From Lachnospiraceae bacterium (GTDB lineage Bacteria; Bacillota; Clostridia; Lachnospirales; Lachnospiraceae), in NCBI GenBank assembly GCA_910576125.1, contig CAJTHM010000011.1:1-64000 (forward strand): a stretch of DNA of 64,000 nucleotides, in the 5' to 3' direction. The position numbers and the translations under genes were made by a program. The notes beneath the pieces were generated by a model that did no database searches, was not told where the DNA came from, and saw nothing but the letters and a program-made list of their open reading frames with translations. Positions 1 through 8,387 of this stretch are shown in pieces (positions within the stretch are counted from its first letter, which is position 1; each line of letters begins with the position of its first letter).

Positions 1-451
1 GCAGGCACCGTTCAACTAAGATGTGGTACTGCCGCCTCTATCACATCCTGATGCTACAACATCTGGATGCATGGGATATGCCATTCGAATCCACCCTGAG
101 AAAGTTGATTTGTAATGCAGCATAATCCTATAAATAGTATACCTTATTTTCCGGCATAGCAACAGTACTATGTCTATTTTCTGTACCCATTTTTTCAATT
201 TTGAATAATATCCACTTGTCAAAGTCCAATGCCAGAGTTTCGCTGGCAGGATCAATCAGAATTCCGAGAGATCATAATTTCCTCATCTGTCCCGGGGCAC
301 CGCGCCGGACAGACGCTGTATCAATCCACGCCACACAAGGCCGCCGGAATCCTATCTTCCAACAGCCCTGTATAAACGTTTCTAATTATTTATCGTCATG
401 CCGACACAGCTGATACACCCCTGCGGATATCTTTTTACCCAATTTTTGTAC
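1..451. other. Left-edge stretch without a recognised gene
   Basis: Both strands carry only short open frames (79 codons or fewer) with no recognisable motif and no convincing ribosome-binding site. The segment lies downstream of the kdgK stop on the minus strand, so it holds the 3' end of that operon and perhaps the start of something outside the window. I see no clear terminator hairpin with a T-run. Nothing further can be supported. Confidence 0.5.
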
Positions 452-1483
452 TTATCGCTGTACACGCCCGGATGCATCGCCGCCGGCCAGAGTCTCCACC
501 TCTTTCCGGCTCACCAGGTTGAAATCTCCGGGGATAGTATGCTTCAGCGCGGAAGCCGCCACGCCGTACTCTAAAGCAGCCTTGAAATCTTTGCCGTCCA
601 GCAATCCGCAGATCACGCCGCCAGCAAAGGAATCACCGCCGCCCACGCGGTCAACGATAGGATGGATGCTGTACTCCTTGGAGTGATAGAATTCCTTGGT
701 GTCCCTGGAATAGATACATGCGGACCATCCATTGTCGGAGGCGGAATGGCTCACCCGCAGGGAGGACACACAGTATTCAAAGTCATAGTCGGCCACCATC
801 TGCTCAAAGATGGATTTATAGCCTGCCAGCTCCAGATCCCCGCTGGTGACGTCCGTCTTGCCGGGCTTGTAGCCCAGCACCAGTTCCGCGTCCTCTTCGT
901 TTCCGATGCATACGTCCACATACTGCATCAGATTCTTCATGACTTTCTGGGCTTTCTCGGAGGACCAGAGTTTCTTGCGGAAGTTCAGGTCCACGGACAC
1001 TTTCACGCCATGCTTCTTCGCGGCTCTCAGGGCCTCCTCGGTCAGAGCCGCCGCCGCGTCGGATACGGCGGGGGTGATACCCGTGAAATGGAACCAGTCA
1101 GCGCCCTGGAAAATCGCGTCGAAATCAAAGTCCGCCGCCGTAGCGGTAGAAATGGAGGAATGGGCCCTGTCGTAGACCACCTTGGAGGGCCTCATGGAAG
1201 AGCCGCTCTCCAGATAGTAGATGCCCAGCCTCTCGCCGCATCTGGCGATATGTTTCGTGCCCACATTGTATTTCCGGAGGGATGCCACCGCGCACTCGCC
1301 GATTTCATTGTCCGGCACCGCCGTCACGAACTCCGCGTCATGTCCGTAATTGGCCAGGGACACTGCCACATTGGCCTCCCCGCCGCCGTAATTGATGTCG
1401 AACTCGTCTGCCTGGATGAATTTCTCGAAGTTGGGGGTGGACAGCCTCAGCATAATCTCACCCATGGTTATCACTTTTGCCAT
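452..1483 (-). CDS. kdgK: 2-keto-3-deoxygluconate kinase (PfkB family)
   Basis: Phosphorylates 2-keto-3-deoxygluconate to KDPG with ATP in the cytoplasm, the penultimate step of uronate breakdown. The 343-residue protein has the ribokinase/PfkB fold: a glycine-rich YGGGEANVAVSLA segment near residue 32 and the C-terminal signature DRVGGGDSFAGG, whose Asp is the catalytic base. The start is preceded by AAAGGAG at 8 nt. It is the last gene of the five-gene minus-strand uronate operon, 69 bp after the aldolase gene that uses its product. The tail after about residue 325 is variable. PfkB kinases can be mis-assigned between KDG, fructose and other sugars, but the neighbouring KDPG aldolase and Kdu enzymes make KDG the best substrate. 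Confidence 0.9.
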   Translation of the reverse strand: MAKVITMGEIMLRLSTPNFEKFIQADEFDINYGGGEANVAVSLANYGHDAEFVTAVPDNEIGECAVASLRKYNVGTKHIARCGERLGIYYLESGSSMRPSKVVYDRAHSSISTATAADFDFDAIFQGADWFHFTGITPAVSDAAAALTEEALRAAKKHGVKVSVDLNFRKKLWSSEKAQKVMKNLMQYVDVCIGNEEDAELVLGYKPGKTDVTSGDLELAGYKSIFEQMVADYDFEYCVSSLRVSHSASDNGWSACIYSRDTKEFYHSKEYSIHPIVDRVGGGDSFAGGVICGLLDGKDFKAALEYGVAASALKHTIPGDFNLVSRKEVETLAGGDASGRVQR

Positions 1484-1552
1484 TGTTGTCTGCTCCTTTT
1501 TCGTATATTCTCACACTTGCGATCCGTGAAAAGAATCTCTTTCTTTACACAC

Positions 1553-2512
1553 TTATTTCTGAAGAAGATGCACCGCGAATCCGCCGATTTCCTCTTTCAG
1601 GTAGATGGCGTTTATCTTGCCGTCAGCCCGCAGGACAGGCTCCTCGAACTCCACGCCCAGCACCGTGCTCATATAATTGACAGCCCGTTCAATATAGTTC
1701 GTCCTGATGGCAATATGCCCGTGTGTGCCTCTGCCATGGGTATTGAGCACCTCCGCGATCGTGCCCGCAAAGCTGCCGCCGCTGCCTGCTTTCACGGGCA
1801 GGCCGAACAGGAACGCAAGGCGGTTGACAGTCCTGTCAGCCTCCTCCCTGCTCTCTGAATTGATGCCGATGTGCACCAGCTCGAAGCCCAGCATGGTCTG
1901 TACCGCCTCCCTGGTGAGCTGCTCAATCTTGTCCCAGGCGCCCTCATTGATCAGATTCCCGGGAACCATCCAGGAGCCGCCGCAGGCGATGATTTTGTCG
2001 AAATCAAGGTAGGAGGTCAGGTTCTTAGCATTGATGCCGCCTGTGGGCATGAACTTCATGTTCACATAGGGCGCCGCCATGGCCTTGATCTTGGCCAGGC
2101 CGCCGGACTGCTCCGCCGGGAAGAACTTCACCACATCCAGTCCCAGCTCGATGGCCTGCTCGATGTCGGAGGGGCTGGAGGTGCCGGGGGTGACTGGCAC
2201 ATTTTTCTCGATACAGTACTTCACTGTCCGGGGATTCAATCCGGGGCTGACGATGAATTTCGCACCGGCCTCCACCGCCGCGTCCACCTGCTCCGCATTC
2301 AGCACCGTGCCCGCGCCCACGCACATGTCCGGGAAATTAGTGGTCATAGTCTTGATGGCCTCCGCAGCCGCACTGGTGCGGAAAGTGACCTCCGCACAGG
2401 GAAGGCCTCCCGCGCACAGAGCTTTTGCAAGAGGAAGCGCGTCCTCCGCCCTGTCGATCTTCACCACGGGAACAATACCGATTTTACTGATCTGCTCTAA
2501 TACTGCGTTCAT
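1553..2512 (-). CDS. eda: KDPG/KHG aldolase with C-terminal VOC-like domain
   Basis: Cleaves 2-keto-3-deoxy-6-phosphogluconate to pyruvate and glyceraldehyde-3-phosphate. Residues 1-208 form the class I aldolase barrel: Glu41 in CAEVTFRT and the Schiff-base Lys129 in VVKFFPAE are both present, as is the GTSSPSD loop near 111. From about residue 210 an extra domain of about 110 residues begins (ELVHIGIN..., ending GGFAVHLLQK), with a pattern resembling glyoxalase/VOC folds. The usual Eda is about 210 residues, so this is a fusion of 319. The frame is open further upstream, but the ATG at 2512 has a purine-rich AGAGGG just before it and begins like family members. It sits in the uronate operon between the RpiB-type isomerase and kdgK. 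The role of the extra domain is unknown. Confidence 0.9.
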   Translation of the reverse strand: MNAVLEQISKIGIVPVVKIDRAEDALPLAKALCAGGLPCAEVTFRTSAAAEAIKTMTTNFPDMCVGAGTVLNAEQVDAAVEAGAKFIVSPGLNPRTVKYCIEKNVPVTPGTSSPSDIEQAIELGLDVVKFFPAEQSGGLAKIKAMAAPYVNMKFMPTGGINAKNLTSYLDFDKIIACGGSWMVPGNLINEGAWDKIEQLTREAVQTMLGFELVHIGINSESREEADRTVNRLAFLFGLPVKAGSGGSFAGTIAEVLNTHGRGTHGHIAIRTNYIERAVNYMSTVLGVEFEEPVLRADGKINAIYLKEEIGGFAVHLLQK

Positions 2513-2625
2513 TTTCCCTCTTTTCCGCATGTCCTTACATGCTGTTCTTATTTCACACGCACAGTGAGCCAAAGCCCCGGAAACTTCCGTTCCCTGTGGC
2601 TTTGGCGTGTGCGTCACAAAAAATC

Positions 2626-3264
2626 TTAAGCCAGGACTTCCTTCACCGCTTCCGCGATCTTGTCGCATTTACAGTTTTCAAAGAAATACTCTTTGAATTT
2701 CGCCCCCGAGAACGCTCCTTTTACCAGTTCTCTGTCCAGATTCTTCAAGATGGTCACCATGTCCGTATGGGTCACTTCCTTGACCTTGTCCAGAATCTTC
2801 TTATTGCGCTGCTCAGGCTCCACTCTCTCAGGCGGATACCCACCGCCGCCGGGAGCGCAGAAGAGTTTTTCAAAGATATACTGCAGATTCAGTTCGCCGC
2901 CCCAGCCGAAATTCTCGGCGAAAGGCAGCGCCACGCAGTTGCCGTCGTTGACCTGCGAGAACAGGTATGCGTCCAGCGGGGACTCGATGTGGCCGCACAG
3001 CACTTTCGGGAAAGAGTTGCATGCCAGCATGGCGCCCTCCCCCGTGCCGCAGCCGGTAATCACATAGTCAGCCGCCCCGGAATTCAGCAGTACCGCCGCA
3101 AGGATACCATTCTGCACATAGGTCAGGGGATTTGGGTCCTCCGCGCCGCACATACCATAATTATATACTTCATGGCCCATGGGTTCAACCACATCTTTCA
3201 AGGTCGTGTAAATAAGTTCATTCTTGGCCGCCTGGCTGTTTTCATTAATCAATGCTATCTTCAT
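2626..3264 (-). CDS. RpiB/LacAB-family isomerase, DhuI-like
   Basis: A 212-residue protein of the ribose-5-phosphate isomerase B/LacA/LacB fold: it begins MKIALINENSQ and carries the glycine-rich TGCGTGEGAMLACN segment near residue 72, typical of the family's anion-binding loop. In streptococcal glycosaminoglycan operons, RpiB-type DhuI isomerises 4-deoxy-5-hexosulose-uronate beside the dehydrogenase DhuD; the same pairing occurs here, 35 bp after a KduD/DhuD-like gene. I therefore infer a role as a second ketouronate isomerase, although canonical kduI is in the same operon. An upstream in-frame ATG at 3285 is rejected because GGAGG lies inside that extension, 10 nt before the ATG at 3264. 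A pentose-phosphate isomerase role cannot be excluded. Confidence 0.8.
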   Translation of the reverse strand: MKIALINENSQAAKNELIYTTLKDVVEPMGHEVYNYGMCGAEDPNPLTYVQNGILAAVLLNSGAADYVITGCGTGEGAMLACNSFPKVLCGHIESPLDAYLFSQVNDGNCVALPFAENFGWGGELNLQYIFEKLFCAPGGGGYPPERVEPEQRNKKILDKVKEVTHTDMVTILKNLDRELVKGAFSGAKFKEYFFENCKCDKIAEAVKEVLA

Positions 3265-3299
3265 GGTCTCATTGCCTCCAATCACGCTTTATTTTCCGA

Positions 3300-4103
3300 T
3301 TATTCCGGCTGCTTGCCGATGTAGGCCAGGATCCCGCCGTCCACATACAGGATATGGCCGTTCACGGCATTGGACGCCTCGGAGGCCAGGAACACCGCGG
3401 GGCCCGTGAGCTCCTCCGGCTTCAGCCATCTGTTGGCAGGGGTCTTGGCACAGATGAACTGGTCGAAAGGATGCCTGCTGCCGTCCGGCTGAATCTCCCG
3501 CAGAGGCGCTGTCTGGGGGGTCTCGATATAGCCGGGCCCAAGACCGTTGCACTGAATGTTGTACTGGCCATACTCAGAACATATGTTCCTGGTCAGCATC
3601 TTCAGCCCGCCCTTTGCGGAAGCGTATGCGGATACCGTCTCACGGCCGAGTTCCGACATCATGGAGCAGATGTTGATGATCTTGCCGTGGCCTTTTTTGA
3701 TCATGGACGGGATGACCGCCTTGGAAACAATGAACGGACCGTTCAGATCGATGTCGATGACCTGCCTGAACTGGGCTGCCGTCATCTCGGTCATGGGAAT
3801 CCTCTTGATGATTCCGGCGTTATTCACCAGGATATCGATGACGCCCACTTCTTTCTCAATCTGCGCTACCAGCACGTTCACGGCCGTCTCATCGGTCACG
3901 TCGCAGACATAGCCATGGGCCTTGATGCCTTTCTCTTCATAAGCTGCCAGGCCCTTGTCCACCAGTTCCTGGTTGATATCGTTAAAGCAGATGGTGGCGC
4001 CGCACTCCGCATAGGCGGAAGCAATCGCAAAACCGATGCCGTAGGAAGCTCCTGTTACCAGCGCCACTTTCCCTTCCAGTGAAAAGTTCGTAAATTCTGA
4101 CAT
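3300..4103 (-). CDS. kduD: SDR dehydrogenase, KduD / DhuD / gluconate 5-dehydrogenase type
   Basis: Short-chain dehydrogenase of 267 residues. The cofactor motif TGASYGIG is at residues 17-24, NNAG at 94-97, Ser147 and the YxxxK pair Tyr160/Lys164 form the active site. In uronate pathways this enzyme reduces the 2,5-diketo-gluconate product of KduI or DhuI to 2-keto-3-deoxygluconate, which kdgK then phosphorylates. It carries a substrate-loop insertion after GYIETPQTAPLREI that is typical of the Firmicute gluconate 5-dehydrogenase/DhuD branch, somewhat longer than classical KduD. It lies between kduI and the RpiB-type isomerase with short gaps, which supports the uronate role over gluconate interconversion. 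Confidence 0.88.
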   Translation of the reverse strand: MSEFTNFSLEGKVALVTGASYGIGFAIASAYAECGATICFNDINQELVDKGLAAYEEKGIKAHGYVCDVTDETAVNVLVAQIEKEVGVIDILVNNAGIIKRIPMTEMTAAQFRQVIDIDLNGPFIVSKAVIPSMIKKGHGKIINICSMMSELGRETVSAYASAKGGLKMLTRNICSEYGQYNIQCNGLGPGYIETPQTAPLREIQPDGSRHPFDQFICAKTPANRWLKPEELTGPAVFLASEASNAVNGHILYVDGGILAYIGKQPE

Positions 4104-4157
4104 GTTCTCTTCTCCTTTTCCTTATATATAATCTGTCAATTACTTACCATTCATTCC

Positions 4158-5018
4158 TTACATCAAATCCTTCATGGCGATGCCGTCCATATCGTCGAAA
4201 TCCTGGTTCTCGCCCACCATGCCCCAGATAAAGGTGTAGGCTCTGGAACCGCATCCTGAATGGATGGACCAGCTGGGCGAAATCACAGCCTCCTCGTTCC
4301 GCATGACGATGTGGCGGGTCTCCCGGGGCTCGCCCATGTAATGCATCACAAAGGCGTCCTCCGGCATCTCAAAATACAGATACACTTCCATCCGTCTGTC
4401 GTGGGTATGGCAGGGCATGGTGTTCCACACGCTGCCGGGCTCCAGCTTGGTCATGCCCATCTCCAGCTGGCAGCTCTCCACCTGGCCGGGGAGAATGTAT
4501 TTGCAGATGACCCGGTGGTTGGCGTCCTCCAGGCATCCAAGCTCCACCTTGTTCTCATCTTTCACAATGACCACGCCCTCCTCCGGCTCTCCCTCCGGCT
4601 TAATCAGCACGGTAGGGCATGTCCTGTGGGCAGGTGCGGAATTCAGATAAAATTTGGCCGGTTTTCCGGCATCCTCGCTGGCGAATACGATTTCTCTGGA
4701 GCCCATGCCGATGTACATTGCCTCCTTGAAACCTACCTTGCGCGCTTGTCCGTCCACGGTAATCGTCCCGGCGCCGCCGATATTGATGACGCCCAGCTCC
4801 CTTCTCTGGCAGAAATACTCTGCCCGGAGCTCCTCTCCCGCGGTCAGGGCAATGGGCTGTACCGGCACTGCCGCGCCCGTGATGATTCTGTCGATGTGGC
4901 TGTACACCAGCTTAATCTCGCCGTGCACGAAGAGATCCTGAATCAGGAACTCCTCTCTCAGGCGCTCTGTGGTATAGTGCTTCACATCCCTTGGTGATAC
5001 TGCTGTTCTAAGTTCCAC
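4158..5018 (-). CDS. kduI: 5-dehydro-4-deoxy-D-glucuronate isomerase
   Basis: Converts 4-deoxy-5-hexosulose uronate, released from unsaturated oligouronides, into the 2,5-diketo sugar used by KduD. The 286-residue cupin-fold protein shows the zinc ligands of KduI: His204 and His206 in MPCHTHDRRMEV, Glu211, and His253 in SWSIHSGCGS. Translation starts at GTG (5018), with GAGAGG 7 nt upstream. It is the first gene of the uronate operon, directly behind an extended -10 promoter. No polysaccharide lyase or hydrolase is in the window, so unsaturated uronates must come from enzymes elsewhere or from outside. Confidence 0.95.
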   Translation of the reverse strand: MELRTAVSPRDVKHYTTERLREEFLIQDLFVHGEIKLVYSHIDRIITGAAVPVQPIALTAGEELRAEYFCQRRELGVINIGGAGTITVDGQARKVGFKEAMYIGMGSREIVFASEDAGKPAKFYLNSAPAHRTCPTVLIKPEGEPEEGVVIVKDENKVELGCLEDANHRVICKYILPGQVESCQLEMGMTKLEPGSVWNTMPCHTHDRRMEVYLYFEMPEDAFVMHYMGEPRETRHIVMRNEEAVISPSWSIHSGCGSRAYTFIWGMVGENQDFDDMDGIAMKDLM

Positions 5019-5117
5019 CTTTACACCTCTCTTTCTGGTCTTATGCCAATGTGCGGCTGTACACCGATTAGAGTTCTTTCAGAAAATTCCGGTCATGTAA
5101 GCCCTTACATTTTTTCA

Positions 5118-5146
5118 ATTATACCATGCCGCGGTAAATTTTTCCA
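5118..5146 (-). promoter_or_regulatory. Extended -10 promoter of the kduI uronate operon
   Basis: On the minus strand TGGAAA (5141-5146) is followed after exactly 17 bp by TATAAT (5118-5123) preceded by TGG, an extended -10. Transcription would start about 90 bp before the kduI GTG. No other promoter-like site is evident inside the operon, whose gaps are 34-113 bp. Confidence 0.7.
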
Positions 5147-5280
5147 TAAATTTTCTCTAAAATCTCCTGTCCCCATCGGATATGATGATGTCCGCCCGGG
5201 TTCGGTTCAGCCAGCCCCTGTTTCCAATTCCAGTATAAACGAAAAGATTCTCCATTTCTATTCAAATATTTCTCAAAACC

Positions 5281-5309
5281 TTGCAAATCTTGAACTTTTC
5301 CGGTAGAAT
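5281..5309 (+). promoter_or_regulatory. Promoter of the HD-domain gene
   Basis: TTGCAA (5281-5286) and TAGAAT (5304-5309) are separated by 17 bp, giving a start point about 165 bp upstream of the ATG at 5483. Together with the kduI promoter it makes this about 460-bp gap a divergent control region. I see no clear riboswitch in the leader. Confidence 0.5.
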
Positions 5310-5482
5310 ATAAAAATAAGAAGAGCAACAGAGCTCCGGGAATCTCAGGTGCGGAATCAGGCATCAAGACTGAAAAGCAACCGGAAAGCGGGGGAATCAC
5401 CCAAAACGATTTCCGAAAAGCTTCGTGATATGCGGTCCGAGATTCCGGGAGGATATTGCGGACAAAAGAGAGGGAAACAATA

Positions 5483-6070
5483 ATGATGCCCACAAGAGAA
5501 ATAGCAGAAGAGCTTCTGGCAGAAGCGGAGAAATGCAACCCGGGGCCATGGGGAGACCACAGCCGTGTCGCCGCCCACTGTGCCGAGACAATCGCAAGGG
5601 AGTGCGGTAATCTGGATCCGGACAAGGCGTATATTCTGGGCTTGCTCCATGATATCGGGCGGAAGTTCGGCGTAAGGCATCTGGGACATGTATCGGACGG
5701 CTATTCCTATATGATGTCCCTGGGCTATGAGGAGGCCGCCAGGATATGCCTGACCCATTCTTTCAACAGCCAGACCCTGGACGACTATATCGGAAAATTC
5801 GATACTACCCCGGAGGAACTGAAGCTCATTCAGGATACCCTGAAAGCCGCCGTCATGGATGAGTACGACATGCTGATCCAGCTGTGCGACTCCATTGCCG
5901 GCGCCGAGGGCGTGCTGGATATCGAGGAGCGGATGAGCGATGTGAAACGGCGCTATGGTTCCTACCCGCAGCAGAAATGGGACAATAACATAAAGCTGAA
6001 AGAGCATTTCGAGGAAAAGATGGGGAGAGATATCTATACAGTCGTGGAGAAAGATACTTTCCGGCCATGA
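5483..6070 (+). CDS. HD-domain hydrolase
   Basis: A 195-residue cytoplasmic HD-superfamily protein. Metal ligands are visible as His in WGDHSRVAAHCAE and the doublet in GLLHDIGRKFG, followed by THSFN and the Asp in QLCDSIAG, the usual H...HD...D arrangement. Such proteins act as metal-dependent phosphohydrolases on nucleotides or related phosphates; the substrate cannot be read from sequence. An upstream TTG-initiated extension exists, but the ATG at 5483 has AGAGAGGG at 8 nt. It is followed 74 bp later by the AraC regulator on the same strand. Its role relative to the uronate operon is unknown. Confidence 0.8.
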   Translation: MMPTREIAEELLAEAEKCNPGPWGDHSRVAAHCAETIARECGNLDPDKAYILGLLHDIGRKFGVRHLGHVSDGYSYMMSLGYEEAARICLTHSFNSQTLDDYIGKFDTTPEELKLIQDTLKAAVMDEYDMLIQLCDSIAGAEGVLDIEERMSDVKRRYGSYPQQKWDNNIKLKEHFEEKMGRDIYTVVEKDTFRP

Positions 6071-6144
6071 GAGATGAGCTGAGCTTTTCTGTCAATAAAC
6101 CGTATTTTTCATCACGAAATAAAGACCATCCGAAAGGAGCCGCT

Positions 6145-7002
6145 ATGGAAGAACTCAATTCCTGCAAAACTGCCATAAATCAATGCGCCCAGACGAAAAC
6201 ATTCGCCATCGCCCATCTCTACAAAGAAGAAAAAGCCATGGACATGCATATCCATGACTGCTATGAGCTGTACTATTCCATCTCCGGCGGCAGGCAGTTC
6301 CTGATCGACAACCGCTTCTATTCCATCGCCCCGGGGGATCTCTTTATCATCAACCAGTACGAGAGCCACAAGCTCACCCAAATCGACAATCATATCCACG
6401 AGCGTATCGTCCTTTCCATTTACCCGGACTATGTAAAGCGGATTTCCACCGCGGATACGAATCTGGACTACTGCTTCTCCAACCGGGATACCGGTTTCCA
6501 GCACAAGGTTTCGCTGGACAAGGCGGGACAGAACCGCTTTCTGTATTACATCAACAAGATGACCTCCTCCACAGGCTTCGCCCACGACATCCTGGAGCAG
6601 ACGGCTTTCATGGAGCTGCTGGTGCTGATTAATGTCCTGTCCAACGCCAATGCCGCGCAGGCTGCTCCGGCGGAATATAAATACAGTCATCAGGTGGAGG
6701 ACATCCTGGCCTATATCAACCAGAACATCGCCCTGGGCATCACCGTGGAACAGCTGGCGGCGAATTTCTTCCTAAGCGAATCCTATATCTGCCGTATCTT
6801 CAAGCAGGCCACCGGCACCACCATCAACAAGTACATCACCGCCCGCCGCATCAGCATCGCCAAGGCCCATCTGAACGAAGGGGACAGCGTGGGCGAGGCC
6901 TTTGAGAAGAGCGGGTTTGGAGACTACAGCAGCTTCTTCAAGGCTTTCACTAAGGCAGTGGGGGTCTCTCCGAAGAAGTATGCGAGTTTGAGCGTCAGCT
7001 GA
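6145..7002 (+). CDS. AraC-family transcriptional regulator
   Basis: A 285-residue regulator with an N-terminal cupin-like ligand domain (HIHDCYELYYSISG near residue 33, then SIAPGDLFIIN) and a C-terminal pair of helix-turn-helix motifs (about residues 185-285, with LAANFFLSESYICRIFKQ and FGDYSSFFKAFTKAVG). The C-terminal VSPKKY is typical of the family. The ATG at 6145 has AAAGGAG 5 nt upstream; the longer frame from 6067 lacks a site. It lies near the divergently transcribed kduI operon and is a candidate activator for it, responding to a sugar or uronate. That link is inference from position only. Confidence 0.88.
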   Translation: MEELNSCKTAINQCAQTKTFAIAHLYKEEKAMDMHIHDCYELYYSISGGRQFLIDNRFYSIAPGDLFIINQYESHKLTQIDNHIHERIVLSIYPDYVKRISTADTNLDYCFSNRDTGFQHKVSLDKAGQNRFLYYINKMTSSTGFAHDILEQTAFMELLVLINVLSNANAAQAAPAEYKYSHQVEDILAYINQNIALGITVEQLAANFFLSESYICRIFKQATGTTINKYITARRISIAKAHLNEGDSVGEAFEKSGFGDYSSFFKAFTKAVGVSPKKYASLSVS

Positions 7003-7029
7003 GGAGGTTTTCTGCTCTCCTATTTTTTT
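7002..7029 (+). terminator. Rho-independent terminator after the AraC gene
   Basis: AGGAG (7002-7006) pairs with CTCCT (7017-7021) and is followed by A and seven T residues. The hairpin overlaps the stop codon of the AraC gene by one base. The stem is short, so efficiency may be moderate. Confidence 0.55.
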
Positions 7030-7100
7030 GCCAAGCGGCAGCTCGATGACATTCTTTTTTACATAAAACCTGCCGGATTAGTCGCCATACAGATGAATTT

Positions 7101-7682
7101 CTACAGCCCCGTCTCCTCATTCACCCCGGCCTCGCAGGAGCGCATGGCCAGAATGGTCTTCTCCAGAAGCTCGTCCAGCGTCCAGCCAAGCCGCTCCGCC
7201 CCCTGGCTTATGACCTCCCTGGAACAGCCCGCCGCAAACCTCTTATCCTTATATTTTTTCTTAAGGCTCCCCAGTTCCATATCCATGACGCTCTTAGAGG
7301 GCCGCATCCTGGCGGCGGCTCCGATCAGGCCCGTCAGCTCGTCGCAGGCGAACAGTATCTTTTCCATGAAATGCTTCGGTTCCAGATCGGAGCACAGCCC
7401 ATAGCCATGGCTGCAGACAGAGTATATCATCTCCTCTGAAACCCCGGCCTCCCGCAGGAGTTCCGGCGCTTTCTTACAATGCTGCTCCGGATAAAGCTCA
7501 AAATCAATGTCGTGGAGCAGACCTGCGATGCCCCAGTATTCCTCATCCGCCTCATTTCCGCTCTCCCTGGCAAAATAGCGCATCACGCCTTCCACGGTCA
7601 GTCCGTGCCGGATGTGGAAAGGCTCCTTATTATACTTTTTCAGAAGCTCCAGCGCTTCTGCTCTCGATAGATTACTGGTCAT
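7101..7682 (-). CDS. HD-domain hydrolase (HDIG type)
   Basis: A 193-residue protein with an HD-superfamily core: FHIRHGLTVEG, the doublet in AGLLHDIDFELYPEQH, CSHGYG and the Asp in ACDELTGL. This is a compact family common in Clostridia and thought to be metal-dependent phosphohydrolases; substrate unknown. It is distinct from the HD protein at 5483. It is transcribed away from the AraC gene (convergent) and lies 62 bp downstream of the metallophosphoesterase on the same strand, so the two may be co-transcribed. Confidence 0.8.
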   Translation of the reverse strand: MTSNLSRAEALELLKKYNKEPFHIRHGLTVEGVMRYFARESGNEADEEYWGIAGLLHDIDFELYPEQHCKKAPELLREAGVSEEMIYSVCSHGYGLCSDLEPKHFMEKILFACDELTGLIGAAARMRPSKSVMDMELGSLKKKYKDKRFAAGCSREVISQGAERLGWTLDELLEKTILAMRSCEAGVNEETGL

Positions 7683-7744
7683 ATTCTTCTCCTGATTTTA
7701 TTCCCGCGTCCTCCGCGCATTGTACCATGACCGCACAGGGCGCT

Positions 7745-8365
7745 TTACCGTATGTTTTCCTGCGGATTTTCATCATCCAGGTCGATGACGCACCGCTCAT
7801 AGGCATTGACGATATGGGTATCCATATATTTGTCGTACCGCTTATGCTGCCTTCCATAGGACATGTGCACATGGCCGTGCAGGAAATATTTTGGATGGTA
7901 TTTTTCCATCAAAGTCCTGAAGATCTGGAAGCCCTGATGGGGAAGATCTCGCCCGTCATTCAGCTGATAGGCCGGGGCATGAGTCACCAGAATGTCGAAT
8001 CCCCGCTTTTTGAACAGCTGGAAGGACAGCTTCCTGACCCGCCGCCTCATCTCGTTTTCCGTATACTGGTGCGGACCCGGCTTGTAGCGCATGGAGCCCC
8101 CAAGCCCCAGGATGCGCACTCCCTGATAGACAAAAATCTGATCCTCGATACAGGTGCAGCCCTCCGGCGGCACCTGCGCATACTTCTTGTCATGATTGCC
8201 GTGCACATACAGCACCGGCACATTGGAAAGGGTCACCAGAAAAGAAAGGTACCGCGGATCCAAATCACCACAGGAAATAATCAGATCGATTCCTTCCACC
8301 TTGCTTTTCTCAAAATAGTCCCACAGATATTTGGACTCCTCGTCCGCGATTACCAAAATCTTCAT
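7745..8365 (-). CDS. Calcineurin-like metallophosphoesterase
   Basis: A 206-residue protein with most of the metallophosphoesterase signature: SCGDLD near residue 32, the GNHD block near 56, THAP near 128 and GHVH near 164. The first motif, normally D-x-H, reads DEE (residues 8-10: Asp kept, His replaced by Glu), so one metal site may be altered. It has no signal peptide. It lies 22 bp downstream of the ParB-like/BMP fusion gene and upstream of an HD hydrolase, suggesting a three-gene unit. Likely substrates are small phosphodiesters, but this is not determined by the sequence. Confidence 0.82.
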   Translation of the reverse strand: MKILVIADEESKYLWDYFEKSKVEGIDLIISCGDLDPRYLSFLVTLSNVPVLYVHGNHDKKYAQVPPEGCTCIEDQIFVYQGVRILGLGGSMRYKPGPHQYTENEMRRRVRKLSFQLFKKRGFDILVTHAPAYQLNDGRDLPHQGFQIFRTLMEKYHPKYFLHGHVHMSYGRQHKRYDKYMDTHIVNAYERCVIDLDDENPQENIR

Positions 8366-8387
8366 GTTCCAGTTCCCCTCAGTTCCC

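Noticed and set aside
16..255. Minus-strand 79-codon frame near the left edge
   Set aside because: No SD, no motif, and composition like non-coding DNA.
662..1858. A 398-codon plus-strand frame across kdgK and the aldolase
   Set aside because: It overlaps two well-supported genes antisense, and its translation shows no family features.
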